Source of the DNA: Spirodela intermedia
Lineage: Eukaryota > Streptophyta > Magnoliopsida > Alismatales > Araceae
Length of the DNA: 64,000 nucleotides
Direction: 5' to 3'
NCBI GenBank assembly: GCA_902729315.2
Contig: LR746277.1
Span: 439,001-503,000 of the forward strand
Each line of letters begins with the position of its first letter. Position 1 is the first letter of the stretch. Positions 9,431 to 19,554 of this stretch are shown one piece after another. The notes under the pieces were generated by a model. The model was given only the letters and a program-made list of their open reading frames with translations. It was not told where the DNA came from and made no database searches. The position numbers were made by a program, and so were the translations under genes.

Positions 9431-11281
9431 TTTCTCTTTACCTCCCTTCCTTCCTTGAGACTCGATCGATGTCGAGGGCAGGGGCTTGTTCTGCAGCAGT
9501 TTGTACCTCTCTCTCGGCCGAGCTGAGGTAAATAAATAACTGAATAATTATTTCTCTTGTTCGACGTGAAAATAATGCTTCTTGCGATCCGAAAATAATA
9601 TTCTTTTTACTTCAGGATTCGGGTATTACTGTGCTTCGCATGCTTGAGCAGACTGATAATGACCCACATGAAGCTGAAGCTGAAGCTGAATAGATTTGAG
9701 TTCCTCTTCTGAGAACATCGCATCGCTGTTCGTGTCTGTTTTCCGCGCCTCAGAAGCTTTTAAGGCACCATTTCCAAGCTACACAGATCCAAAAGACGAT
9801 GTCTAGTGCGAAAAAAGGCAAAGAAAATGGAGGGAACCCAGCTTTTCTTCCTGTTGAGGACTGCAGCTCTGCTGCTCCTGGGCAGATTACAATCTGTGAT
9901 GCCGTGGGATTCATCCTATCTGTTCAGAAAAATTCTCGCTGGAAGGAAAGTTGTCTTGAGCAGCTCAGAAGAACAGAGTGCTTTAGAATTTTTCCAGTGA
10001 AGCGAAACTGCTATTATCAGTAAAGTTAAAGCACTGTCATTGTTACTCACTGATCATATGGATCGTTTTACTACTATATATATATATGCTTTAGGAACGT
10101 AGGATTTAATAAAAGCATATTAACATCGACATTATAAAATATGGTATTCAAGAAGATTGTTTAAGATAACAAACAAGGATGATCTGATGTTTAGGACCAA
10201 CTTGAACAGTGTCTCAAAGGAATAACTAAAGGAATTAACTGCGAAATTCCGTTAACAAGAAATCTCTTCACATAGTTTACCACGAGGGTGCTCGGGTCTT
10301 TAAGGCCACCAGAGTACTGTGGTTTGGCCCCTAACACGCTGTAAAAGCTTGCTTTTATTAGATTTGACAAACAAAACTCATCAAATTTTCAGATCTAGAG
10401 TGTCCACCAAAAAAAAAAAAGAGGACTAAAACAGTTTATAAGCAACTAACAGAAGAAAAATCTCAAAGGCAAGTGTCTTTGACCCCAGTTTTCTCCAGGG
10501 TCTGGTGGATATATCTATGAAGATTTCGGCCTATTGCTCACACTCTGGATCAGGACAGCCCATGGGTAGTTTGACGGCCAATTGAGATGTTTAAAGGAGT
10601 CAAGTCTGCTTAATTAATAAGGCTCAACACAGGTATGAGAAAATCCAAATAGCTCAGGTGCAACACCCAATGTCAGCAAAATCACATATTTCTCATTTTC
10701 CATCTTCAAAATTAGCTCATTTAGATTCAGTCTCCAACAACTAGTGTTGTGAGAACTAATTTCAAAACTAACAAAGAGGCAAAGTTGCATGGCATTGATG
10801 CTGTTGGAAAATCATGTCAGAAGGATGGGAATCCAAGCAATTTCAATTTCAGTTTCGCATTAATTAGATGTGCTACTTGAAACACTGTTAATGTATTGTT
10901 CATTATTCCCTTTATTTCTGAAGTGGGGTCACTTTTGCCTTTTTTCTATATCGTTTTTCTGTCGAAGTTCTACCTTTGTTCTCCCTCAGATGTGGCTATC
11001 ATATTTTTATGGCAAATAGTTGATAATAACCGCCTTCATTCAGTAGGAAATGAGATGATGTTGAGAAGCTTATGTGCGAGTAAATAGATTTATGAATTAT
11101 CACGTCACACAGACCGAGACTATATGTTGCACGTTGAAAGCTGTGACTGTGACTGGCCCTTCTTCTACCTGAAATATATTTCCAATATTGTATGTTTCAA
11201 AAACTTTATTCTGTGGGAGTTAGACTTGATTCTCAATCCTTGTAAATCCTTCAGACAAATGGTGATCTGCTATGTTACACA
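9431..11281. other. Non-coding flank, right side of the older inverted repeat
   Basis: 9,740-9,830 matches the 3' flank of the family X copy at 36.0 kb. 9,890-10,330 matches the minus strand near 6.75-7.26 kb and the plus strand of 60.37-60.76 kb. I see no reliable exon. The short frame at 9,799-10,023 opens within repeated flank sequence and is not supported. Confidence 0.4.
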
Positions 11282-11760
11282 GGCACGAGTTCAGAATTTC
11301 TTTCCAAAAGCGCAAATGGGCCATCTTGTTTTCTTGATTCATGGAATTGGAAAAAAATGGAGAAAGATGATTTGGTGGATGGTGATGGCAATTTTTTTCA
11401 TATAACAGTTTATCTTGCTGAAACACTCATTTCTCTATATGAACGAAGCAGGCAAAGAGTACTCTTTGTCCCTTGTCAGGTAACTACTAAGCAAAATAGT
11501 TTTAGGAATCTAGGATGTAAACTTATAGTTTGGATCTTTTACGTTTGGAACCATAGTTTTGGAATTCATAGAAATCCCTGAGTTTCTCAACTTGAATGTA
11601 AGTACTTTGTTGGCCATTTAATTCCTTATATGAAAACTTAGTATAACAATGCTTGTTTAATTGAGGACATTTTGTTGCAGATCCATTTGGTACGTCTCTC
11701 AAAAAATACTGCAGTGGAGAAGAGGGCTGCGCATCTCATTGATCAAAGTGTTGTTTGAAA
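11282..11760 (+). pseudogene. SGR2-like DDHD phospholipase pseudogene, two exons
   Basis: Exon 1 (11,282-11,479) follows a 'ttacacag' acceptor. It encodes 'MGHLVFLIHGIGKKW' and, after a one-step frame change near 11,357, 'DDLVDGDGNFFHIT' and 'SRQRVLFVPCQ', ending at a 'cag|gtaact' donor. These motifs match the HLV..HGIG...QRVLF(I/V)PCQ region of plant SGR2 (DDHD) lipases. Exon 2 starts after 'ttgcag' at 11,681 and degenerates, with a TGA where SAVEKI is expected. The lipase GxSxG and the DDHD region are absent here. This may be the 5' part of the copy whose 3' exons are at 18.4-28.2 kb on the same strand. Confidence 0.65.
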
Positions 11761-12310
11761 GATCAAGGAGTTGGGGTGGGTTATCTGGTTAATCTTGAGT
11801 ATTAGCAATGCTCTTCTAATAAGCTTTTATCTACAATATATCTATGTAGATAATTGAAATATTAATTCCTATAATTAAATATAACAACCCACTCCAGTGA
11901 ATTATTGCCTGTTGGTTCTGAATTAGGTGGATTAAAAATTTACGATTGTTCTATGAGATGGCATGCTTATCATATATATGTTATGTAGATGAGAGAGCCT
12001 TTCTTGTAGGACAACAAGTGTGGACAGTGCTGTGAGAGATGGCTATGGATAGCTAAGATCATGGCTATGCCTGCTGGTAGCTGACTGGCTAACTGGCTAT
12101 CCAGTTTTGCCTACGGCTCTTTTGTCTGTCCAGTACCTGCTTGGCATAAAACAACAAGGGGATTTATGATTCTCTGGCGCACTTGTCTGATCCATCGGGG
12201 TTTAGACATTAGAAGATGGGAGCTAGAGAGATTAAAAAGACTGATACAGATAGATTTAAACAAACAGATAGAACATTAGTTTCAGTACACTGTAATATTC
12301 TTCTCCCACA
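11761..12310. other. Non-coding flank
   Basis: Reverse-complement counterpart of about 4,090-4,560. For example 'atatctatgtagataattg' near 11,840 has its mirror near 4,435, and the interval near 12,290 pairs with that near 4,109. No exon is recognised. Confidence 0.5.
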
Positions 12311-12314
12311 ACAA

Positions 12315-12597
12315 TCAGCCCACTCGCTTGTTTTTTACCTCGACTCGAAACCTTCATTTGTTTCATCAATTCTTCAGCAGTGAGCAATACATATTTGCCA
12401 TCCTTAACAACAAGATGTTGCAGCACGAGGATGTAGCATCACGCCTGGAAAGCTTGCACGAGGTCTCTGAAGAGGTAGTCGGCAGTGAGTAGCTTCCTTG
12501 GGTGGAGTTCTGCTAATCTCGAAGCTGACAACAACTAGAAGTGGATCCATAACAGCCAAAATATACATCAAGAACCAAATAGGCAGCAGCATCATCG
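12315..12597 (-). pseudogene. Family X fragment (fold-back, minus half)
   Basis: The minus strand reads 'LPIWFLMYILAVMDPLLVVVS' split across frames, then the 'HCRLPLQRPRASFPG' phase also seen in the 3.6 kb copy, and a degenerate C-terminus. It has lost its own N-terminus and abuts the plus-strand copy at about 12,598, giving an inverted junction with no spacer. Confidence 0.6.
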
Positions 12598-12960
12598 ACA
12601 TGTTGACAGTCGCGTTCCGCACCATGGTGAAGCTCATGAGTGTCGCAGGAACTTTGGGTTCCGACCTACAACTCGAAGCCCCAGGTGGCCGATCATGGCC
12701 TACTTGATTCTACACGCATCGGCTATGATGGAACGGGTCCTCTCTGAATCCTTCGTCAGCCCAGAGATTGGCCCAATGGCACCACCTGGGGAAGTCGTTG
12801 GCTGCCGTCCACAACCTTAGAGTCCTCGCCCAAGCTTTCCAGGCATGGTGCGCCATCATCGCGCTGCAACATCTCCAGGGAGCCGCCCCCACGGGGCTGC
12901 GTTGTTGAGGACGACGAATCTGCCCTGCTCACTGCTGAAGAAACGATGAAACAGAGAAAG
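12598..12960 (+). pseudogene. Family X copy (fold-back, plus half), stops in frame
   Basis: Plus strand shows 'MLTVAFRTMVKLMSVAGTLG', 'SDLQLEAPGG', stop codons where the first membrane segment belongs, then 'KSLAAVHNLRVLAQAFQAW' and 'LQHLQGAAPTGL'. Closest to the copy at 2,650-3,078, its mirror in the older inverted repeat. Confidence 0.6.
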
Positions 12961-13009
12961 ATCTCAGTGAGGGGGGAAGGGCCGATTGCAGTGGCTCTCA
13001 ACCTTCAGG

Positions 13010-13915
13010 TCCGAAGGGGGGTGGCAGGCCGGAACACCCCCCCCCACCCCCCCGGGCCGAGGCGGTTGCCGGCGACGCCCTACATTGCAGATCGTTGAGG
13101 AAATGCCGCAAGGACAGGTGTGTGCGAGAGAGAGGGAGAGGGAGAGGGAGAGGAAGAGGGGGTGGGAGGAAAAGGCAACCTACCCTTTTGGTTCGGGTCG
13201 CTTTAACCTCGTCAAAAGGGGTAATCGGATCACACGCGGCTCCCCGCCACGTTTGCGAGCTCGTGATGCCCAAGCGGCGTGGGGGTCTTTCCCAAAATAA
13301 AATAAGATGAGGATGGATCTGAAATTTCCAATCTGTAGGGGGGTATCCAGAAACATATTATCATTGTTAAAAGCCCGATTGACTGGGTTTTAGTGACGGG
13401 CTTAGCTCTTTTAATGCATAATCTTTAAATGATTAGTGCAATAATCATTCAACCACGTTAACACCATAAGGCCCATTCTATAGTTTGGGCAGCCCCATTA
13501 ACACCAAATAATGGGCCTGTCTATTTGGCCAGGCTCGGGCCGCCTCTTGGGACTTGAGCGGGGCTGTAAGGCTCAGGCCCGAACTTCGGGAGCCCAGAGA
13601 CAATGAGCCTCCAACCCCATCCCTAAGTGGGCCTTCCTTTGGGCAGAGCCCATTTGATTCCTGCCGCCCAATATGAAACAGAGAGACAGCGAATAGGGTG
13701 AGCAGTGCAATGGGCCTTGGGCTATCCCAGTGGGGCGTTTCGAACGATCGACAATAGGAACTTGTTTTCTCCTAAGAGTAACGGGAGTGATGTTAGTGAG
13801 GGAAGGTTGAAGTTTGAATGAAAGAATTGATAGCTGAAGTCTGACCAGTACGGAAATAAATAGTTGTCGAACATTAAATTGAGATAAATGAAGATGTCAA
13901 AAATAAAAAAAGCCC
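13010..13915 (-). repeat. P module copy 4, with extended 5' part
   Basis: Reads on the minus strand from about 13,720 ('ggcccattgcactgctcacc') to about 13,010 ('cctcggcccgggg'), with a GA tract at 13,126-13,160. Upstream of the usual module start, 13,730-13,915 is homologous to 63,545-63,790, next to the glutamate decarboxylase fragment. The two P modules therefore share at least 180 bases of additional 5' sequence. Confidence 0.65.
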
Positions 13916-14149
13916 GCCACCAAGTTCTGGTGGTTTTTTTTGGGTGGGGAATAACATCATAAGAATTCATCAAAAGATGCCACAAGCCACAAGAACGTAC
14001 CCCAAATCAAAGAAAATCAAGAATTTGTCAAAAGATGCCACAAGAACATACTTGGAGCTGCTATTTATTTTTGTCATTGCCCTACATAGTGCGCATAAGA
14101 ATCAACAAGTGATCAGTTGAAGAGATGGAAGAACATGTACAAGTAGAGG
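13916..14149. other. Short unassigned stretch
   Basis: Contains an imperfect duplication ('aaaagatgccacaag' near 13,972 and 14,028). Nothing else recognised. Confidence 0.35.
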
Positions 14150-15065
14150 TAGAAGCATACTTGATAGCCTTTCAAGGACAGCCTTCCTTTAGTAAAAAAA
14201 AAACAAAGTGTAGGCCAATGACTCAAGATCATCTCTTTTACTCGCTGTGAGGCCTAAATGTACATGGATGCTTGCATATCATGTAGTGCCTCTATAGAAT
14301 ATGAGAACATGAGATTTTATGAATCCTCTTATTAGCTAAACATATAATAAAAAATAAGAATATTTCTTTCCAAAACACCTAAAACTATATGGCTGTTGGT
14401 ATAATCTAACATGCTGACCCAATGAAGTGTCCCTCCACATTGAAGTTGATTAAAAGTTTAATGACACATATTATCAATTTTAAAGACTCTAAACAAAGCA
14501 CAAAAATATTGTTGAAGTTGGTACAGAGAAGGACTCCTTATCAAGAGCAATGCATTTATATACTTGAAAAAAAAACCCTACTCTAAAATGAATAGCTGTG
14601 AGAGGTGAAAAAAAAAAGTGATTGGAGTGACAACATGCCTAGCCAAAAATCGATGAGGAAAGCCTCTTCTCTTTGAGCTTCTAGGCTTACCTAATAGTCT
14701 CTCTTGCTTAACATCTCTATGTACAAACTTGACATTATTTTGGTTGAAAGGGGGGGAAGGAGTGCACAAGGGAGCAATGCGTTAATTACTATAAGTTTAG
14801 TAATAAAATAATTGAAAAAAAACCACACTGCCACAAAGCCATACATACTCTTTTTGGTGTACCTTCTCAAGAATCGATATTGCCTCCACAACAATACAAG
14901 CCACCATATTTGGCGGCATCTTATTTAAGGAGTTGGTCAAGTCTACTAGCACAATTTTCAATAGAATTTTGATTTTAACGATGGAGTCAAGATTATTTTC
15001 TTACACTAGTCCAATGGATATGAACATGTCCAAAAGGCTTGGTCCAAGTATGTCCATGACCTGCA
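14150..15065 (-). pseudogene. MUT9-like / EL1-like casein kinase pseudogene
   Basis: Minus-strand exon relics in the correct order for a plant MUT9-like (EL1-like, casein kinase I family) protein. About 15,060-15,005: 'VMDILGPSLLDMF', followed by an apparent 'gtaag' donor. About 14,935-14,860: 'PPNMVACIVVEAISILEKVH'. About 14,745-14,690: 'FVHRDVK', the catalytic loop. About 14,285-14,160: 'VHLGLTASKRDDLESLAYTL' and 'GRLSLKGYQ'. These kinases phosphorylate histone H3 and circadian or light-signalling proteins. The segment between the catalytic loop and the RDDLES exon, including the DLG/DFG region, is not recognisable, and a poly-T run shifts the frame at about 14,192-14,201. No intact open frame. 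Confidence 0.75.
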
Positions 15066-15450
15066 AAAATCATCTTCAATAATTTCATAATTTCCTTTCA
15101 ATAAAAATTTCAATTCAAGTAAACAAAAAGATGAAAATCTCTATCCTTACCAAGATGAAATAATCTCATTGGCAGCCCTTGTAGTGTACCTTAGGCAATC
15201 TGTAGCATCTCTTGAGATGGCTAAAATCATATTCACCAAGTAAGATGAAGAACACTTTTAGATCGAGATGAATGTGTAATAAATTACAATAGTAGGGGCA
15301 TCTTCTTGCTCATAGACTTGCTATTAGATTATGGCATCGGCTCACTATGGACATGGCCCATTAGGGCCAATTAGGGCCACTATAAACTCTTGCACTCATC
15401 TTCCTCTTGGGAGATCTCAATTCCAAGGGTTCATGGGGCTCTTCTCTCCA
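15066..15450 (+). mobile_element. Probable 5' LTR (3' portion) of a decayed copia element
   Basis: Sequence just upstream of a tRNA-iMet primer binding site. It contains a TATA-like 'ctataaact' near 15,378 and ends 'ctctcca'. I cannot locate the LTR 5' end: no matching 3' LTR is present because the element is truncated at about 17,590. The left part of this interval may instead be intron of the kinase pseudogene. Confidence 0.45.
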
Positions 15451-15452
15451 CA

Positions 15453-15465
15453 TGGTATCAGAGCC
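15453..15465 (+). other. Primer binding site, initiator tRNA-Met type
   Basis: 'tggtatcagagcc', the canonical plant copia primer binding site complementary to the 3' end of initiator tRNA-Met. It marks the start of the internal region of the element to its right. Confidence 0.85.
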
Positions 15466-17591
15466 ATAGGGGCTTGATCCATTGCCCCCGCTCTACTGCT
15501 TGCATTAACATTCCTCACCATCAATCCTTTGCAGCATCTTTGACATTGCCTCTATTCATGGTGACCTCATCAAGGAGCTTTGTCACCATCAAGGCATTTC
15601 CCTATGGGTGCTGATCTCAGGGCATCCAACCCCTCACCAGTGGCCTTAGCAACTAGTTTCTCCGCACTGCTGCCTATGCAGCATCTGCACCCACTCTCTC
15701 TCATGCACAGCCTGCCTTGCCCCATGCCACATGTCGGCCCTCTCTTGCCCTCCATGCCAGTATGTTCGTACCAGCCCTCTCCTATGTTGGCTTGTGATCT
15801 TTCAACCTCATGTGCATTGGCCTATGTATGCATCTTCTACCTCCTTACGTATTGTTTGCTCAAGCTTCTAGTCATCTCAACGAGTCCAATTTCTTCCTTC
15901 AATGGCAAATACATTAGAGTCATCCTCCACCTTGCCTCTTGGCTTTATTCTACCATCTTTGGGCCTTCTAGGAGTGACATATGATGCCTCATTCCCTCCT
16001 CGGCATTCTATTACGGCTGCATTGCCTCGCCTTCCTACATCTTTGATGGCACTAATTATGACTTGTGGGCATCTGCATTTGAAGATTTCTTTCATGCTCA
16101 TCGACTTTTACATCACCTTCAGTCACCTTCATCTAATGTCACATCTCTAGACTATCTTCATTGGGGACATCTTAACTCCGACGTCAGCACCTGGCTTTGT
16201 CAGAGTGTTGAGCTTTCAAATTATTCATCTTCTCAGTTGCCTGAAGCCAACTCGCCTATCATGACAAAATTTCGAGATGATGTATATAAACAAGACCGAC
16301 ATCAACTGCACTGTCTATCTCTATGAATCACTCTTTGCTTGTAAGTAAGGCAGTCAATCACTCCAAGAGTATTTCGATGAATTGTAAGATATCGTCACTG
16401 AGCTATCTATTTATCAACCTACAGATTTGTCCACCCTCACTTGCTATTGTGACAAACTCTACATAGGGGCCTTTCTCAGTAGTCTCCATCCAAAGCTCAC
16501 TAATCAAATCCTTGGCTAAGTCCTCTCTAACACTTAAGTTCTTCTGATGAGAGATATCTTCTTGGTGACTCTTCATGTGCACACCAATACACCTCCTACT
16601 CTAGTCACTCTTGCAGCTCTCAACCCCTCGGCACTTATTGCCATAGGTGCTTGTGGAGATCATGGCTCCAAGCCCACTAGGAATGAAATGGGATCAACTA
16701 AGTAGAAGAATTCTTTCCCTCTATGCCCATATTGTGGTAGAAAAAATCCCTTGATTGAGAAATGTTAGGAGTTTGGCAACTAGTATGGGGTCAAGCCACG
16801 CTTGTTGGTAGCTTGTCTTCTATGGCTCCTTTGTCTGCATCGTCTACTCTCATAGTCTAGATGACCATAACTCAAGAGTATGCAGAATGGAAGGCCACTC
16901 ATGCTCTCTCCCATGGCTCCTCTACCAATCTTGCCTCCACTTCTGTGTATGATGCATCCACTTTAGGTACACATGTTTTACTTGTCTCTTGTACTTCTTG
17001 ACTTATCGACTTAGGGACCTCTACCCATATGATAGGGTCTCCCTCCATTCTCCATTCTCTTACACCCACTGATTCTCTTCCCCCTATCTCCGTTGCTGAT
17101 GGTTGTCCTAGCCCTATTAAACTAGCATGATCACTCCCACCGTCAATGTCACACTATATAGGATATACTTTATATTTTCAATTTTCTTAAGAATCTTCTC
17201 TTGATTAGTGTTGTTACTCGTCCAGAACCTGCGTACCAGACAGAAGATTGGTTTGGACTGTGAGAACTCATTTCTCACTCTCCTTACTAAGAACTTCTAA
17301 CTTTGTTTTCTTCTTCTATGTAAAATTCATATATTTTATGGCATCGCCATTTGGGACATCCATATTTGTCGAAACTTCAAAATTTTATTTCATGACTTAC
17401 TCTTTCTAAGTTCGTGTGTGAATCATGTTAACTAGACAAATATCACTGCTTCACATATCTACCACGAGATTTATACTCACTTCTCGACTATTTGACTTCA
17501 TTCATCATGATGTGTAAGGGTCATCTCGGGTTATTTCTTTAATACGGTTGTAATACTACATTGTTTTTATTGATGACTATACTCATGATAT
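15466..17591 (+). pseudogene. Decayed Ty1/copia gag-pol (gag, zinc knuckle, protease, integrase start)
   Basis: Plus-strand relics in canonical order. Gag near 16,040-16,330: 'IFDGTNYDLWASAFEDFF' and 'RLLHHLQSP'. A zinc knuckle near 16,725-16,770: 'CPYCGRKNPLIEKC' (the usual His is replaced). Protease near 16,995-17,100: 'LIDLGTSTHMIGSPS', where D-S-G-A-S is expected. GAG-pre-integrase near 17,340-17,440: 'WHRHLGHP' and 'ESC'. Integrase near 17,551: 'VFIDDYT'. Many stops and frameshifts. It ends abruptly at about 17,590, where Athila LTR sequence begins, so RT, RNase H and the 3' LTR are missing. Confidence 0.7.
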
Positions 17592-18065
17592 ATAGGTATT
17601 AATGTGATTTAGTAGTTATATAATAAATCACATAAATTTAAAATTTATAAAATTATATAAATATATTTTTTTAGATTTTTAAAAATATTTTATAATAAAT
17701 AAATAAATTATAACTCAATTTTTTTTCTAAAAATAGTAAAAAAAATTCAAGTCAATCATAAGGATGTAAGATAATATCAGATAATAGTTCAAAATTTTCT
17801 TAAAGTAATATGGTTTTTTATAATTTTAAAACTAAATGAAGAATATAAAATATTTTTAAAAATTTATAAAATAAGGATGCAGACATCAAGATGACATCAG
17901 TGCCGATGAAGGTGAATCGAACAAAAATAGAGTTCCACTTAGTGATTCTTACATAAGCGATTATAGATGGTTTAATTGGTCAAATTAAGTTATGTGAAAG
18001 CTAGAAGAATCATAATTTAATGAAGAATAATTTTGAATCTTGAAATCACATAAAATATTATATAA
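17592..18065. mobile_element. Truncated, diverged Athila-type LTR fragment
   Basis: Parallels the first roughly 470 bases of the LTR at 25,070: 'aaatcacataaatttaaaat', 'aaggatgtaa', 'gatgacatcagtgcc', 'acagagttcc' or 'atagagttcc', 'gattcttac', 'agctagaagaatc'. It is more AT-rich than that copy and lacks the rest of the LTR. Orientation equals that of 25,070-26,704. It abuts the broken copia integrase on its left. Confidence 0.7.
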
Positions 18066-18404
18066 AATAGTTGTTCTATTGCTCAAGATTGGTTGAAGAA
18101 ACCCAAGCAAATAAAAGTCATATGGTTCCATCATGATGGAAAGACTAGCAAGAGGTGAAGGTTGGAAAATAGATTATATGCTTCAAGTGAGTCTCTTTTC
18201 TTCTATCACCCCAAGAGTGTAATAGTAGTTGACAAGTGACTACTAGCTGCAGTACACTTCAATGCCCTATGGAAGGTGATGGAGCACTATTAGAAATAGC
18301 CATATCAATAAGACCTCTATTCTTGATGCCCTTAATCCTACACATGTTTCTCCTTTTCTAGTGATAATAAAGCTTGTGTGTTTTTGTACATTATTTTAGG
18401 CATT
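18066..18404. other. Unassigned, probably intron of the SGR2-like gene
   Basis: No exon recognised. Sequence to its right becomes homologous to about 61,080 onward in the palindrome's right arm. Confidence 0.35.
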
Positions 18405-18693
18405 TTGAAAATAGTGATAGTAATTTATTCTGCAATTGATTCAATGACATAATTACTTGTTTGGTAGATCACTTGCTGTGTAGGAGAAAACATTTGAGCA
18501 TCCATACATATCAGCTCTAGGTGCACATACATGAGCAATTAGGGGAATTCAATGTTTCATTTTCCTTAATTATTTTCTTATAGACAAGTTTACGCATAAA
18601 ATAATTTATTCTTGAGGAAACATGGTTGCAAAAACTACTGGTGGGATCTTGACACCACTCTTTTCATCCTCAAGCATCTTTATCATGACATTC
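18405..18693 (+). pseudogene. SGR2-like DDHD phospholipase, 3' exons (part before the copia insertion)
   Basis: An exon after a 'gtgtag' acceptor (about 18,483-18,530) encodes 'EKTFEHPYISALGAHT', and the next (about 18,633-18,693) encodes 'NYWWDLDTTLFILKHLYHD'. Together they match the near-C-terminal 'EHPYLQ..GAHTNYWRD.DTALFI.KHLY' segment of plant SGR2 lipases. The reading frame is interrupted at 18,693, inside the codon stretch, by the copia LTR, and resumes at 27,949. The same exons are seen uninterrupted at 61,142-61,190 and 61,325-61,500. Confidence 0.75.
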
Positions 18694-19231
18694 TATTAGA
18701 AAATAGTACTTGGAACAGGATCTTAATGGGCTTGGACTAGCCTATTAATGCAACAGAAATTAGAGAGTACAAGTATAACAAGTCTTCTAATATATAAATG
18801 ATGATGAAAATGTAGAATGGACTGTAATAAAGCAAGACTTTGATTACTATGATCTAAAGAGGATAAACACACTCACGACCAGTAAACCAACGGATAAGAG
18901 AGTAATGACACGATCTAAGGAATAGAATACAAGAGAGACAGAGTTAATGAAGTAATAATACCAGCCACTAGTGGAGGAGAGAGAGGACAAAAGGAGGGAG
19001 ATGATGTCATAACTTCTATTGCAGCCGCTGGAGAGGATTGGGTTTCTCATGCCCTAGATTTGTCTGTTTCCTGTATCTTTTCTTTCTCCCCAAGCTCCCT
19101 TCAAATACAGGTGACAGAAAAGGGGTTGGACTGTTTTTTGGATAGAAAACAGTCATAAGTGAAAGCCCAGTAAGAAGGGACGTGGCCCACATGGGCCGTG
19201 CTGAATGAAGGATGACCAAGTCATCCTTACA
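18694..19231 (-). repeat. Copia 3' LTR
   Basis: Pairs with 27,413-27,948: shared 'cttggactag', 'tatataaatgat', 'gtagaatggactgtaataaa', 'taaagaggataaacac', 'acccacatgggcc' or 'gcccacatgggcc'. On the element strand it begins 'tgtaaggatgac', preceded by a purine-rich 'aaggtggagatt' (about 19,232-19,243), the expected polypurine tract. The plus-strand left terminus reads 'tattag' where the partner has 'tgttag', so the element's terminal CA is mutated. Confidence 0.85.
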
Positions 19232-19554
19232 AATCTCCACCTTGACTTGGACAGTACGATGATCTTCAAAGCTTCATACTGAAAACTCTGTCAACTTCTC
19301 ATGACTGCAATAGAAGAGAATATAACTGCATATATTCTCTCAAAGATAAAACGAAGAAGAAAAGTTAGATCCAAGTGTTGTGAACTCCAATTAGGTTCAA
19401 ATAATGTTATAACTTTGAAATTGGAAGAGGTTTTATTAGCATATCAGCTGGATTGTCTTCAGTACCAATCTTTTACACACTAATTTCACTTGAGAAAATT
19501 ATATTGCGAATAAAATAATGTTTTTGATGTCAATATGCTTTGTCTTTTTGTGAT

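Larger units (their letters stand above)
9890..13915. repeat. Right arm of the older inverted repeat
   Basis: Mirror partner of 1,898-7,270. It carries, in reverse order, the SGR2-like exon pair (11,282-11,760), family X copies (12,315-12,960) and a P module (13,010-13,915). It is shorter than its partner because intergenic stretches were lost, for example the spacer between the divergent family X copies. Confidence 0.7.

Noticed and set aside
9799-10023. 74-codon ORF as a gene
   Set aside because: Opens in repeated 3' flank of a family X copy and continues into SGR2-block intron-like sequence; not conserved as protein in homologous copies.
13722-13985. 87-codon ORF on the minus strand
   Set aside because: Lies in the non-coding sequence upstream of a P module; the homologous stretch at 63.55-63.79 kb does not keep the frame.
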